Part shown: positions 8,223 through 17,253 of the stretch, piece after piece | Numbering within the stretch: the stretch's first letter is position 1 | Layout: every line of letters begins with the position of its first letter | NCBI GenBank assembly: GCA_963708245.1 | Contig: OY970201.1 | Coordinates: forward strand, 5,208,001-5,272,000 | Direction: 5' to 3' | Length of the DNA stretch: 64,000 bases | Source of the DNA: CAVYXK01 sp963708245 | GTDB lineage: Bacteria > Pseudomonadota > Alphaproteobacteria > Acetobacterales > Acetobacteraceae | The notes under the pieces: generated by a model | The model's input: only the letters and a program-made list of their open reading frames with translations | What the model was told of the DNA's origin: nothing | The model's database searches: none | Translations under genes and position numbers: made by a program

Positions 8223-9479
8223 TCACCGCGCCGCGGCCGACAACACCTCGATCGCTCGCGCAAGCTGCGGGTCCGTGCCGGCGGAATAGTCAACCTGGAA
8301 CGGCACCTCGATTGTCGGAGCCACGCCAACACCCTCCAGCCGCTCGCCATCAACTCGCACGTCATCGACCGCGAGCAGCAGCAGCGATCCGTCGTGCATC
8401 ATGAAAGCGGTAGCCGCAAGCACGGCTTTGGTGGTCGGCGTGCCGATCAGTTCGCCGAAGCGATATTTCTTGAAACCGTAGGCTAGAATTTCCTTGCCGC
8501 TGCGGGTGCCGCCATTGATCAGCATAGCCACCGGCCGGCGCCATTTGACACCCTGCATGTGTGTAGCGCCGTTACGGCCGATCATTGTTACCGTGGGTCC
8601 GCGCGTGTCGAACAGGTCGAGATATTCCGGCAACGAGCCGCCCCAACCGTCGCGCAGATCCCAGACCAGCGCATCCGCATGGCTCAGGACGCCCTGACCG
8701 ATCAGTCGTTCGAGCGCGCGCTGATAGATGTACCCTGCATAGGACCAGAGATGCACATAACCAATGGGCGCGCCTCCAGCGCTGTGAACGATCCGCGCGC
8801 TTGCCTCCAATCCTTGCCGGAACATCTCGTCGGGATGCAGCGTTTCCGGCACCACGGCGAGATCGATCAGGGGGCCGGACGCGACGCGGCGGACCGATAA
8901 ACGCACGCTGCTGCCCACCTTGCCCCGGAACGAGTTGACTTCGCGGAATGCCGCGCCATCCACGGCTACGATCTCGTCCCCAGTCTTCAGACCTGCCCGC
9001 GCCGCTGGTCCGCCATCGATCACGCCGACGACAAAGCTGCGCCCCTGCGAATCCTGCCGCGTAAGCACGGCGATACCGGGATAGCTGATCTCGCCATCCG
9101 GGAAGAACCGACGCACTTCAGGGCGGCGAGGATCAAGAAATATATCGGCGATCTGGTAATATGCCGTCTGATCGGGCAGCAAATACTCGGTGTGCGACGC
9201 CTGAAGCTCGGCGATCATCGCGTTGATCACCGCCGCCCGCGCGTCCGCCGAGGGCGCAGCGAGCAGCAGCGGGCGGTAACGCGCCCGCACCGCCGGCCAG
9301 TCGAGGTCGCTCAGGCGCGGGTCGAAGAAGCGGTCGCGTACCGTTTCCCAAACCTGATCGAAGGCCTCGGGCCCGGCGAGGTCATCGGCTTCCGACATCG
9401 GCTGGGGCGCGGCACGGACTGTCGCCGCCGATGCCGCCAGAGAACTCAATCCCGCCAGAACGGCGCGCCGGTACGGCAT
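8223..9479 (-). CDS. S41 (C-terminal processing) family peptidase, exported
   Basis: A 418-residue protein with an N-terminal signal region (MPYRRAVLAGLSSLAASAAT, ending near RAAPQP), an N-terminal helical segment, a PDZ-like domain around residues 125-200 (GGPAARAGLKTGDEIVAVDG) and the S41 peptidase domain. The likely Ser is in GGTRSGKEILAYGFKK and the general-base Lys in GTPTTKAVLAATAF, spaced as in CtpA-type Ser/Lys dyads. A periplasmic or cell-surface role in trimming proteins is expected; the partner cannot be told. Convergent with the gene at 7101-8129. Confidence 0.85.
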   Translation of the reverse strand: MPYRRAVLAGLSSLAASAATVRAAPQPMSEADDLAGPEAFDQVWETVRDRFFDPRLSDLDWPAVRARYRPLLLAAPSADARAAVINAMIAELQASHTEYLLPDQTAYYQIADIFLDPRRPEVRRFFPDGEISYPGIAVLTRQDSQGRSFVVGVIDGGPAARAGLKTGDEIVAVDGAAFREVNSFRGKVGSSVRLSVRRVASGPLIDLAVVPETLHPDEMFRQGLEASARIVHSAGGAPIGYVHLWSYAGYIYQRALERLIGQGVLSHADALVWDLRDGWGGSLPEYLDLFDTRGPTVTMIGRNGATHMQGVKWRRPVAMLINGGTRSGKEILAYGFKKYRFGELIGTPTTKAVLAATAFMMHDGSLLLLAVDDVRVDGERLEGVGVAPTIEVPFQVDYSAGTDPQLARAIEVLSAAAR

Positions 9480-9634
9480 GGAAAGACACTTTCGGTTATC
9501 CTTTGATCGCAGCTTATGCCGAGTGTCGAAAGGACAAGGGGCGCGATGCGGCGTGGCAATTATTTTAGGCCGGTGTCCGGCTGGTCTGGCCGCGGCTCGG
9601 TATAAAAGACCACACCAATATCAGAGGCACTAGA

Positions 9635-9923
9635 ATGGAGGTGTTCATTTTTGCCCGCTTCCACGCTCGGGAAGGGCAGGAAGACGCGGTCGCCCCGCTG
9701 CTTCGCGAGCAAGTCACGGCAGTGCGGACGGAGCCGGGTTGTCTGGCGATCAATGCATATCGTTCCGTTCGCGATCCGCGTCTATTCTGGATCCACTCGC
9801 TGGACCAATGAGGCGGCATTCGAGATCCACGCCAAGTTGCCGCGAACCGACCACTTCGTGGAACTATCGGAACAGTTGATCGATCATCCCTTCGACGTGG
9901 CGCGAACACACACCATCGCCTAA
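9635..9923 (+). pseudogene. antibiotic-biosynthesis-monooxygenase (ABM/YgiN) family, frameshifted
   Basis: ATG 9635 opens a small ABM-like ferredoxin-fold protein (MEVFIFARFHAREGQEDAVA...EPGCLAINAYRSVRDPRLFWIHS) that ends at TGA 9809-9811 after 58 codons. The expected second half (WTNEAAFEIHAKLPRTDHFVELSEQLIDHPFDVART) is in another frame and runs to TAA 9921-9923. A small indel near 9797-9802, just before TGGACCAATGAG, explains it. Intact relatives are about 95-100 residues and act as small oxygenases or heme/quinol-related enzymes. The first half alone would not make the dimeric beta-barrel. Confidence 0.75.
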
Positions 9924-9951
9924 GCAACAGCCAGAGCGCGCGCAGCCCCGT

Positions 9952-10569
9952 TCAGCGCCGATGCGCCAGCGCCAGCCCCACTCCCGCGCCGATCAGGCAT
10001 CCGCCCGATAGCCGATTGCGCAGCCGTGGGCGCGCCGCCAGCAAGCGCCTCGCCCGCCCGGCGGTCAACGCCCAGCCGCCGTCCAGCACAACGGCGATCA
10101 CCAGGAAACTCGCGCACAGCAGCGCCACCTGCGCGCCGATCGGCCGGTGCGGATCAATGAACTGCGGGAAGAACGCGCCGTAGAATAGCAGCGTCTTCGG
10201 ATTTGTCAGTCCGACGAAGAACCCGCGCAACGCGATGGCGCGCACCGATCGCGGCCGCGACGCTGCGCGGGTCAGATCGACCGCCGGCGCGTACCACTGC
10301 CGCAGGCCGAGGAACAGCAGATAGACCACACCGATCCACCGGATCCATTCGAACCACACCGCGAGTGCGCCGAGCACGGCCGTCAGACCAAGCGCCGTTA
10401 ACCCGAGTTGGACTACGACCGCGGAACTTGTACCGGCGACCGTCAGCAACCCGAACCGCGTGCCCCGAGCGACGCTGTTGGCGACGATCAAGGCAGCATT
10501 CGGACCCGGGATCAGGATCAGGATCGCAGTCGCCAGGACGAAGCCGAGATAAAGACCCGGGTCGATCAT
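9952..10569 (-). CDS. LysE/RhtB family amino-acid exporter
   Basis: A 205-residue inner-membrane exporter of the LysE/RhtB (threonine/homoserine-lactone efflux) type. The N-terminal family box is present (ILILIPGPNAALIVANSVARG), there are about six hydrophobic helices, and NPKTLLFYGAFFPQF is the conserved loop. ATG 10569 overlaps the stop of the upstream MFS gene (10566) by four bases, so the pair should be translationally coupled and expressed as one operon under the divergent TetR regulator. Substrate unknown; amino acids or small hydrophilic metabolites are typical. Confidence 0.88.
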   Translation of the reverse strand: MIDPGLYLGFVLATAILILIPGPNAALIVANSVARGTRFGLLTVAGTSSAVVVQLGLTALGLTAVLGALAVWFEWIRWIGVVYLLFLGLRQWYAPAVDLTRAASRPRSVRAIALRGFFVGLTNPKTLLFYGAFFPQFIDPHRPIGAQVALLCASFLVIAVVLDGGWALTAGRARRLLAARPRLRNRLSGGCLIGAGVGLALAHRR

Positions 10570-11840
10570 GCAGCCTCCATTGCCAGCGCCGGCCGGCGAG
10601 CAATCCGCAAAACCAGCATCGAGGCGATCATGCACGCCGCGCCGCTGCCGATGAACGCCAGCATATAGCTACCCGTAATACTACGCACCTCGCCGGCACC
10701 GATCGCCGCGACCGCGCCGCCAAGCTGGTGCGCCGCCACGATCCACGAGACCATGACCGGCGCATCACGCTTGCCGAAGATCTGCGTGGTCAGCGCCACG
10801 GTGGGCGGCACCGTCGCTACCCAGTCCAGCCCATAAAACGCGGCAAAGATCGACAGGCTGACCAGATCGAAGCCGCTGAACGGCAGCGCCAGCAACGACA
10901 GCCCGCGCAACCCGTAATACCAGAACAACAGCACGCGCGGATTGAAGCGGTCGGTCAGCCAGCCGGAGCACGTGGTGCCAACAAGGTCGAAGACGCCCAT
11001 AGCCGCGAGCAGGCTCGCCGCCTGCACTGGCGCGATCCCATGATCGGCGCAATAGGGGATCAGATGGGTCGCCACCAACCCATAGGTGGAAAATCCGCAA
11101 ATCGCGAAGCTGCCGGACAGCAGCCAGAAATCCAATGACCGAAGACCACGCGTGAGCCCCTCGAAGGCAATGCGAATGGGATTGCCCGCGGGCACCTCGG
11201 CGACGTCGGCTCGTCCCCCAAACGGCGCCAGCCCGATCGATGCCGGCTCTTCCGCCAGCAGTATCACCACGACCGGAATCAGCGCGAGAATTACGATCGC
11301 AACCGTCCAGGCCACGCTGCGCCAGCCAAGCGACTGGCTCAAGCTCGCAAGGATCGGCAGGAACACGAGCTGCCCGCTGGCGTTGCCGGCGGTCAGCAAC
11401 CCAACCACCAGCCCGCGGTGGGCGACGAACCAGCGATTCGCCACCGCCGCCGCGAGCCCCACCATGCCGGCACCCGAGCCGATGCCCACCAACACGCCCC
11501 AGGTCAGATAGAGCTGCCACACTTGGGTGACGAAGGCACTCGACCCCGCGCCCAGCACCAGCAACGCCATCGACAGAAGAACGGTGCGCTTCAGCCCGAT
11601 CGTACGCATCAGCGCGGCAGTAAACGGCCCAATCAGCCCGAACAGCGCGATGTTCAACGACACCGCGCCCGAAATCGTGGCGACCGACCAACCGAAATCG
11701 CGCTGCAACGGCACGATCAGCACGCTCGGCGCCGCGCGCACGCCAACCGAGGCGACGATGACGGCGAACATCACCGCGACGATCACCCAGGAATAGTGCA
11801 CGCGGCCCGCAAGCAACTGGGCGACCTTCTGCGGACCCAT
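10566..11840 (-). CDS. major facilitator superfamily transporter
   Basis: A 424-residue, roughly 12-helix MFS protein. The first half has NRWFVAHRGLVVGLLTAGNA, a pattern common in the monocarboxylate/oxalate-formate-like branch, and a central loop near residue 210-220 (EEPASIGLAPFGG). Start at ATG 11840. It is the first gene of a two-gene operon with the LysE-type exporter, divergent from a TetR/AcrR regulator across a 97-nt gap that holds a perfect palindrome, a layout typical for ligand-induced efflux. The exported or imported compound cannot be told. Confidence 0.88.
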   Translation of the reverse strand: MGPQKVAQLLAGRVHYSWVIVAVMFAVIVASVGVRAAPSVLIVPLQRDFGWSVATISGAVSLNIALFGLIGPFTAALMRTIGLKRTVLLSMALLVLGAGSSAFVTQVWQLYLTWGVLVGIGSGAGMVGLAAAVANRWFVAHRGLVVGLLTAGNASGQLVFLPILASLSQSLGWRSVAWTVAIVILALIPVVVILLAEEPASIGLAPFGGRADVAEVPAGNPIRIAFEGLTRGLRSLDFWLLSGSFAICGFSTYGLVATHLIPYCADHGIAPVQAASLLAAMGVFDLVGTTCSGWLTDRFNPRVLLFWYYGLRGLSLLALPFSGFDLVSLSIFAAFYGLDWVATVPPTVALTTQIFGKRDAPVMVSWIVAAHQLGGAVAAIGAGEVRSITGSYMLAFIGSGAACMIASMLVLRIARRPALAMEAA

Positions 11841-11872
11841 TTCGGCGTGGTCTCCTCACTCCAAGGCTTACG

Positions 11873-11886
11873 ATGACGATCGTCAT
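11873..11886. promoter_or_regulatory. probable TetR-type operator
   Basis: A perfect 14-bp palindrome, ATGACGATCGTCAT, in the short gap between the divergent MFS and TetR genes. TetR-family proteins usually bind such palindromes next to their own gene, so this is the best candidate for autorepression and control of the exporter pair. Inference from position and symmetry. Confidence 0.65.
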
Positions 11887-11937
11887 ATGATAGTCAAGCG
11901 CGAAGGCAGAGTTCGCCATGCGTGACAGGAGGGGCAG

Positions 11938-12507
11938 GTGCGCGACGCAGGACAAAGAAAGGCGGAGACGCGGCGACGCATCCTGGATGCCGCTGGCGTG
12001 CTGTTTCGTCGCCATGGGATCGATGGGGTTGGCGTCGATGCGATCATGCACGAAGCCGGCCTGACCCATGGTGGTTTCTACGCCCATTTCGCCTCGAAGG
12101 AGGCGCTGGCCGCCGAGGTCGCCGCCGTCGAGCTAGCGCGGTCGGCGGCGAAATGGGACGAAATCAGCCATGGACCTGATCCCGCGGCAGCCCTGGACCG
12201 AATCGTCGGCCCTTATCTCGATCCCGCGCATGTCGCCGCAATGGCCCGGGGCTGCGCATTGCCGGCGCTCGGGCCGGAGCTGGCGCGCCGGCCGGAGGCG
12301 TGTGCCGGCCTTGCTGAACCGATCCGCACGATGCTGGCCGCGCTGCAACGCTGCCGGCCGGAGGACGGCGCCCCTGGAGCAATGACGCGGCTGGCTTGCA
12401 TGGTCGGGGCAGTGTTGCTGGCTCGGCTGTCGCAGGATCCGGAACTCGCCGGCCGCCTGCTGGACGCCGCTGCCAAGAGCGTCCGCGACGTTGGTCGTCC
12501 GGGCTGA
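11938..12507 (+). CDS. TetR/AcrR family transcriptional regulator
   Basis: A 189-residue regulator. The N-terminal helix-turn-helix spans about residues 10-57 (RRRILDAAGVLFRRHGIDG ... THGGFYAHFASKEAL); the rest is a ligand-binding helical domain of unknown specificity. The start is GTG 11938, 5 bases after a strong AGGAGGGG. It is transcribed away from the MFS/LysE-type operon and probably represses that operon and itself through the palindrome at 11873-11886. Confidence 0.9.
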   Translation: MRDAGQRKAETRRRILDAAGVLFRRHGIDGVGVDAIMHEAGLTHGGFYAHFASKEALAAEVAAVELARSAAKWDEISHGPDPAAALDRIVGPYLDPAHVAAMARGCALPALGPELARRPEACAGLAEPIRTMLAALQRCRPEDGAPGAMTRLACMVGAVLLARLSQDPELAGRLLDAAAKSVRDVGRPG

Positions 12508-12560
12508 GCGTCCAACGGCCCCATTGGCGGCCCCGCCTTGTGTGCTAAAGCCCGGCCCCC

Positions 12561-13517
12561 ATGCGCCATTTCCTCGACTTCGAAAAACCGATCGCCGAAC
12601 TGGAAGGCAAGATCGAAGAGCTTCGACGCATGTCGGAGCCGGACGGCATCAACATCGCCGAGGAAGTGGCCCGGTTGTCGGAGAAAGCCGACCGCCAGCT
12701 CCGCGCCACCTATGCAAAGCTTACGCCCTGGCAGAAGGTCCAAGTCGCCCGCCATCCGGACCGGCCGAAGGCGAAGGAATACATCGCGGCGCTGATTACA
12801 GAGTTCACGCCGCTGGCGGGCGATCGCTGCTTCGGTGACGACGCCGCCGTGGTTGGCGGGTTGGGACGTTTTCGCGGCCAATCGGTCGTCGTGATCGGCA
12901 CCGAGAAGGGGGCCGACACCGACAGCCGTGTGGCGCACAATTTCGGCATGGCGCGGCCCGAGGGCTACCGCAAGGCGCGCCGGCTGATCGGCCTCGCCGG
13001 GCAGTTCGGCCTGCCGGTGCTGACCCTGGTGGATACGTCCGGCGCCTATCCTGGCATCGACGCCGAGGCGCGCGGCCAGGCCGAGGCAATCGCCCGCTCG
13101 ATCGAAGCCTGTCTCGATACCCCGGTGCCCGTGGTGGCGACGATCATTGGCGAGGGCGGCTCCGGCGGCGCCCTGGCGATCGCGGCCGGCGACCGCGTGC
13201 TGATGCTGGAGCACGCGATCTACTCAGTGGCGCCGCCGGAGGCCTGCGCGGCGATCCTGTGGCGCGACGCCGCGCAGGCGGCGACGGCGGCAGAAGCGCT
13301 GCGCCTGACCGCCGACGACCTGCACCGGCTGAGGCTGGTCGATGCGGTGATCCCGGAGCCGCTCGGCGGCGCACAGCGCGATCCCGAAGCGACCATCCGC
13401 GCGGTGGGCGGTGCAGTGCAGACGGCGCTGATCCCGTTGCTGGCGCTGGAACCGGCCGCACTGAAAGCACGCCGGCAAGAAAAATTCCTCGAAATGGGCC
13501 GCGACGGGTTGAGCTGA
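12561..13517 (+). CDS. accA: acetyl-CoA carboxylase carboxyltransferase, alpha subunit
   Basis: AccA, which together with AccD moves the carboxyl group from biotin to acetyl-CoA, giving malonyl-CoA for fatty acid synthesis. 318 residues, the usual length. Recognised by MRHFLDFEKPIAELEGKIEE at the start, RPKAKEYIAALITEFTPLAGDR, the crotonase-like core LPVLTLVDTSGAYPGIDAEA and the oxyanion-hole region IGEGGSGGALAI. It converges on rsmB with only four bases between the two stop codons, so there is no room for an ordinary terminator. Confidence 0.97.
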   Translation: MRHFLDFEKPIAELEGKIEELRRMSEPDGINIAEEVARLSEKADRQLRATYAKLTPWQKVQVARHPDRPKAKEYIAALITEFTPLAGDRCFGDDAAVVGGLGRFRGQSVVVIGTEKGADTDSRVAHNFGMARPEGYRKARRLIGLAGQFGLPVLTLVDTSGAYPGIDAEARGQAEAIARSIEACLDTPVPVVATIIGEGGSGGALAIAAGDRVLMLEHAIYSVAPPEACAAILWRDAAQAATAAEALRLTADDLHRLRLVDAVIPEPLGGAQRDPEATIRAVGGAVQTALIPLLALEPAALKARRQEKFLEMGRDGLS

Positions 13518-13521
13518 TCCG

Positions 13522-14763
13522 CTACTCCTTGACCAGTCGGGCAGCGAAAAATCCGTCCATGCCGCCGCGCTCCGGCCACAGCGCCGGATGCGTGCGCAGA
13601 TAGCCCTGCGGCGTTCGAGCCTCCGACAGGACCGCCAACTCCTCGGCAGTGAACGGGAGGTGCCGCAGTCCGCCACGAGCCAGCACCAACTCGATGCGCG
13701 CCGCTCCCTCTTCCGCTTGTAGCGAGCAGACAGCGTAGACGAGCCGTCCGCCGGGCCGCAGCATCGCTGCGGCTGCCGCGAGCAGCTTGTCCTGGGCTTC
13801 GGCCATCGCGACAACATCGCGGGGACGCTTGAGGTGCGGGATATCCGGGTGGCGGCGGATAGTTCCCGTGGCACTGCATGGCGCGTCCAGCAGCACAGCA
13901 TCGAATAGCGCCGAAGGTCGCCATACGGCGGCATCCGCTTCGACCGTCTCGGCCGACAAGCCGCACCGTGCGAGGTTGTCCTTGAGCCGTGCCAGCCGCC
14001 CGCGGTCGCGCTCGACCGCGACCACCAGTGCGCCGGCAGCCGCAAGCTGCGCCGTCTTTCCGCCAGGCGCGGCACAGAGATCGGCGACGCGCTCGCCCGG
14101 GCGCGCTGCCAGGAGCCGCGCCGGCAGTGCGGCCGCGGCGTCCTGTACCCACCATGCGCCGGTCTCGAACCCGGGAAGCTCGGTGACATGCGTGCCGGGA
14201 GGGAAGCGTATAGAGCCGGTGGGCAGCATCTCACCGCCTGCGGGCGGCTCGGCGCCGGACCGCACGGTCACGTCAAGCGGCGCCGGCCACTGATGCGCGA
14301 GCGCAATCGGTCGCCCCAGCTTTCCCCACGACGCCCAAAGCCAGGCTGGCGTGTCGAGCCGCGGCCCGTCGAGTCCGTCCAGTGCTGCTGCACCCAGCGC
14401 AGCCACTCGGCGCAGCACTGCGTTCACCAGTCCGGCGAACGGCCCAAGCCCGCGTTGTCGCGCGAGTGCAACCGACGTTGCGACGGCGGCGTGATCCGGC
14501 GTGCCGAGCAACAGCAGACCAGCGGTACCCAGCCGCAGCACGTGCCGCACCGGTGTCGGGGGCGCCTTCCTCAGCAACGGCTCGAGCACGGCGTCCAGCG
14601 TGCCCATGCGGCGCAGCACCGACGCGGCCAGCCGATGCGCCGCGGCTCGGTCACGCGCCGCGGCGGATGGCAGCGCCTCGAGCGCATCCTCCAATGGCCG
14701 GCGGTTGTCGAGCACCGATGTCAGAAGATCGAAGGCAGCCTCTCGTGTCGGATCTGGCATCAT
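13522..14763 (-). CDS. rsmB: 16S rRNA (cytosine-5-)-methyltransferase RsmB-type
   Basis: A 413-residue protein with an N-terminal NusB-like RNA-binding domain (about 1-130) and a C-terminal SAM-dependent m5C methyltransferase domain. Motifs are VADLCAAPGGKTAQLAAAG (SAM site), LDAPCSATGTIRRHPDI (first conserved Cys) and YAVCSLQAEEG (catalytic Cys). E. coli RsmB methylates C967 of 16S rRNA; the same role is likely here. Start ATG 14763, with a second in-frame ATG directly after. Its Shine-Dalgarno lies inside a hairpin arm (14762-14803), so initiation may be structure-dependent. Confidence 0.93.
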   Translation of the reverse strand: MMPDPTREAAFDLLTSVLDNRRPLEDALEALPSAAARDRAAAHRLAASVLRRMGTLDAVLEPLLRKAPPTPVRHVLRLGTAGLLLLGTPDHAAVATSVALARQRGLGPFAGLVNAVLRRVAALGAAALDGLDGPRLDTPAWLWASWGKLGRPIALAHQWPAPLDVTVRSGAEPPAGGEMLPTGSIRFPPGTHVTELPGFETGAWWVQDAAAALPARLLAARPGERVADLCAAPGGKTAQLAAAGALVVAVERDRGRLARLKDNLARCGLSAETVEADAAVWRPSALFDAVLLDAPCSATGTIRRHPDIPHLKRPRDVVAMAEAQDKLLAAAAAMLRPGGRLVYAVCSLQAEEGAARIELVLARGGLRHLPFTAEELAVLSEARTPQGYLRTHPALWPERGGMDGFFAARLVKE

Positions 14764-14803
14764 TCACCTCTCCCGCAAGCGGCAGCAAGCGGGAGAGGTG
14801 AAT
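14762..14803. repeat. inverted repeat covering the rsmB ribosome-binding site
   Basis: Two 15-nt perfect arms (14762-14776 and 14789-14803) with a 12-nt loop. On the minus strand the second arm is GCGGGAGAGGTGAAT, and it contains both the SD and the first bases of the rsmB start codon. This CTCTCCCGC/GCGGGAGAG palindrome resembles a dispersed repeat of alphaproteobacteria; here it has landed on, or become, a translation start. Confidence 0.75.
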
Positions 14804-14898
14804 TTGGTCGATCCTGCAGCCGATGTCAGTTTCGCGCGGAGCGAGCCGTCTCGAACCATTCGCCCATCGGCATCGACGACCGTAATTTCAGGTTCGTC

Positions 14899-15132
14899 TC
14901 ACGTATCTGCTGAGCGTTCTTTAGGAAACGCATATTGCATCTCGTTGCAAACGTCAGGGTTCTGTTCCGCCAATCGTTGATATTGCTGCATCGCCGGCAC
15001 CGAGATGTCGAAAATGGTATGAACGATCCCCTTCGTGGCGCTGTTCATCTGCGCCTTTCCGTCATGCACCAAGCCTTGCACCGATGAAATGGCGTCGGTC
15101 GTGGCGGGTTCGACGATCGTCTGCTGGTTCAT
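14899..15132 (-). CDS. small protein of unknown function
   Basis: A 77-residue protein from ATG 15132 (MNQQTIVEPATTDAISSVQG), preceded by AAAGGGGCAC. It is mostly helical in character, with a hydrophobic stretch (GIVHTIFDISVPAMQQYQRL) and an acidic/polar C-terminus. No family recognised; a phasin-like granule protein is one loose possibility from size and helix content only. It stands alone between rsmB and the peptide ABC operon. Confidence 0.6.
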   Translation of the reverse strand: MNQQTIVEPATTDAISSVQGLVHDGKAQMNSATKGIVHTIFDISVPAMQQYQRLAEQNPDVCNEMQYAFPKERSADT

Positions 15133-15221
15133 CGCTGTGCCCCTTTTGTCGTTAGTGAAGGACGAAGGTCCCTGCGGCGATTTGATCCAGAGGCGAGCCT
15201 CGAGTGGCACACACGATTTCA

Positions 15222-16256
15222 TCATATCGCGCTTCCCTCAGCGTTAGACTTGATCTTTCGCAGTCTCACCCCATCGGCCAGCGACGGCTCCGCTAGATGG
15301 CACTCCGCACGATGCCCATCTGCCCGCACGTGCAGGCGCGGCACCTCGGTGCGGCACCGATCGAAGACCAACGGGCAGCGCGGATGAAACGGGCAGCCAC
15401 GTGGAATTGCCATCGGCGACGGCAGCTCCCCGCTCAGCGCCGCCTCGTCCCTTCGCCGCCCCGGCTGCATCCGGGGCGCGGCACGCAACAGCGCCTGCGT
15501 ATATGGGTGCATCGGTGCACCGAACACCGCATCGGCGTCGCCGACCTCGACGATGCGGCCAAGATACATCACCGCCACTCGGTGCGCGAGGTGCCGCACC
15601 ACCCGCAGATCATGCGACACGAACAGCATCGCCAGCCCAAGTCGCTGCTGCAGGTCCAGCAGCAGGTTGAGTATCTGCGCCTGCACAGACACGTCCAGCG
15701 ACGAGACGATCTCATCGGCAATCAGCAGCTCCGGCTCTACCGACAGAGCGCGGGCGATCGCGATACGCTGGCGCTGTCCGCCGGAAAATTCATGCGGGAG
15801 GCGACCCGCGGCATCCGCCGGCAGCCGCACAAGCGACAACAGCTCCGCCACCCGCGCCTTGCGGCGGCCGGCTGGCACCATGCGATGCACGCGCAGCGCC
15901 TCCTCCAGCATCTCGCCCACTGTCATGCGTGGATTGAGCGATCCGTATGGGTCCTGAAAGATCATCTGCACTCGCCGGTTGTACCGCAGCAGCGCATCGC
16001 CACGCAGTGCTCGCACATTCTCTCCGGCAAAATCGATCTGCCCGGAATCCAGCTCGATTAAGCGCACCAACGTCCGCGCCAAGGTGCTCTTGCCACAACC
16101 GGACTCGCCCACTACCGCCAGCGTCTCGCCGCGCGCGATGGACAGCGTTACGCCGCCTAGTGCTCGCACGACCGGCCGTGGGCCGCGCCACGCCAGGCCG
16201 CGCGCCGCGAAGGCGCGCACCAGGTCGTCCGCCTGGAGCAGGGGTTTGGCGGTCAT
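15222..16256 (-). CDS. peptide-type ABC transporter ATP-binding protein (OppF/DppF class)
   Basis: A 344-residue ABC ATPase, last gene of a five-gene operon. Walker A is VVGESGCGKSTLARTL, the signature SGGQRQRIAIARAL and Walker B ELLIADEIVSSLDVS. The C-terminal oligopeptide-transporter extension with conserved cysteines is present (PRGCPFHPRCPLVFDRCR), as found in Opp/Dpp/Nik-type ATPases. It pairs with the ATPase encoded at 16282-17253 to drive import through the two permeases upstream. Confidence 0.93.
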   Translation of the reverse strand: MTAKPLLQADDLVRAFAARGLAWRGPRPVVRALGGVTLSIARGETLAVVGESGCGKSTLARTLVRLIELDSGQIDFAGENVRALRGDALLRYNRRVQMIFQDPYGSLNPRMTVGEMLEEALRVHRMVPAGRRKARVAELLSLVRLPADAAGRLPHEFSGGQRQRIAIARALSVEPELLIADEIVSSLDVSVQAQILNLLLDLQQRLGLAMLFVSHDLRVVRHLAHRVAVMYLGRIVEVGDADAVFGAPMHPYTQALLRAAPRMQPGRRRDEAALSGELPSPMAIPRGCPFHPRCPLVFDRCRTEVPRLHVRADGHRAECHLAEPSLADGVRLRKIKSNAEGSAI

Positions 16257-16281
16257 CGGCGGGTGGTGGAAGATGCCGAGC

Positions 16282-17253
16282 TCACCAAGCCTCCCGCATC
16301 ACGGCATCCGCGTGGATGCAGGCGGTCGCGTGCTCCGGAGAGAGCAGACGCAGCGTCGGTTGGCGTAGCGTGCAATCGGGTCCTGCCAAGCTGCAGCGTG
16401 GTGCGAAACGGCAGCCTGGCGGCAGATCGAGCGGGTCTGGCGGGGCGCCGGGGATGGAAGCGAGGTGCTCTCGTGCGTTCTTCGCCTGCGGGATCGAGTT
16501 GATCAGGCCGAGCGTGTAGGCGTGTGCCGGGCGGCTGAAAATCGTCTCGACTGACCCGGTTTCCATGATCCGCCCGCTATACAGCACCGCGACGCGATCG
16601 CAGGTTTCGGCGACGATGCCCAGGTCGTGGGTCACCAGGACAACGCTCATCGACAGTTCCGTACGCAACCGCAGGAGCAGTTTCAGTATCTGGTCCTGAA
16701 TGGTCACGTCCAACGCGGTCGTCGGCTCGTCGGCGAGCAGCAGCTTCGGCCCGGCGGCAAGCGCGATGGCGATCATCGCGCGCTGTCGCATCCCCCCTGA
16801 GAATTCGCGCGGATAGCTGGAGACACTCCGCCGCGCATCGGGGATTCCAACCAGGTCCAGCATCTCGACGGCGCGCGCACGTGCGGCGCGGCCGCGCAGG
16901 CCGAGGTGTTCGCTCAGGCTCTCGGTGATCTGCAATCCAACGGTCAGCACCGGGTCGAGCGCGGCCATCGGTTCCTGGAACACGATGGCGATCTCCCGTC
17001 CGCGCAGCGCGCGCAGCTCGGCTTCCGGCAGCGCCGTCAGGTCGCGCCCCCGCCACAGGATCTGCCCGGACATGTGTGCGACCTGCGGCAGGAGGCGCAG
17101 AATGGAGCGCAGGGTCAGACTCTTGCCGGAGCCGGACTCGCCGACCAGGCCGAGTACTTCGCCGCTGCCGATATCGAAGCCGACTTCCTCCACAGGTGTT
17201 GCCGGGCCGATGCGCACCGTCAGGTTGCGCACGGAAAGCAGGGGCGCGGTCAT
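16282..17253 (-). CDS. peptide-type ABC transporter ATP-binding protein (OppD/DppD class)
   Basis: A 323-residue ABC ATPase with Walker A GLVGESGSGKSLTLRSIL, signature EFSGGMRQRAMIAIAL, Walker B KLLLADEPTTALDVT and the C-terminal cysteine-bearing extension (DLPPGCRFAPRCSLAGPDC). Its start overlaps the stop of the upstream permease by four bases (17250-17253). It forms the ATPase heterodimer with the following gene. Confidence 0.94.
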   Translation of the reverse strand: MTAPLLSVRNLTVRIGPATPVEEVGFDIGSGEVLGLVGESGSGKSLTLRSILRLLPQVAHMSGQILWRGRDLTALPEAELRALRGREIAIVFQEPMAALDPVLTVGLQITESLSEHLGLRGRAARARAVEMLDLVGIPDARRSVSSYPREFSGGMRQRAMIAIALAAGPKLLLADEPTTALDVTIQDQILKLLLRLRTELSMSVVLVTHDLGIVAETCDRVAVLYSGRIMETGSVETIFSRPAHAYTLGLINSIPQAKNAREHLASIPGAPPDPLDLPPGCRFAPRCSLAGPDCTLRQPTLRLLSPEHATACIHADAVMREAW

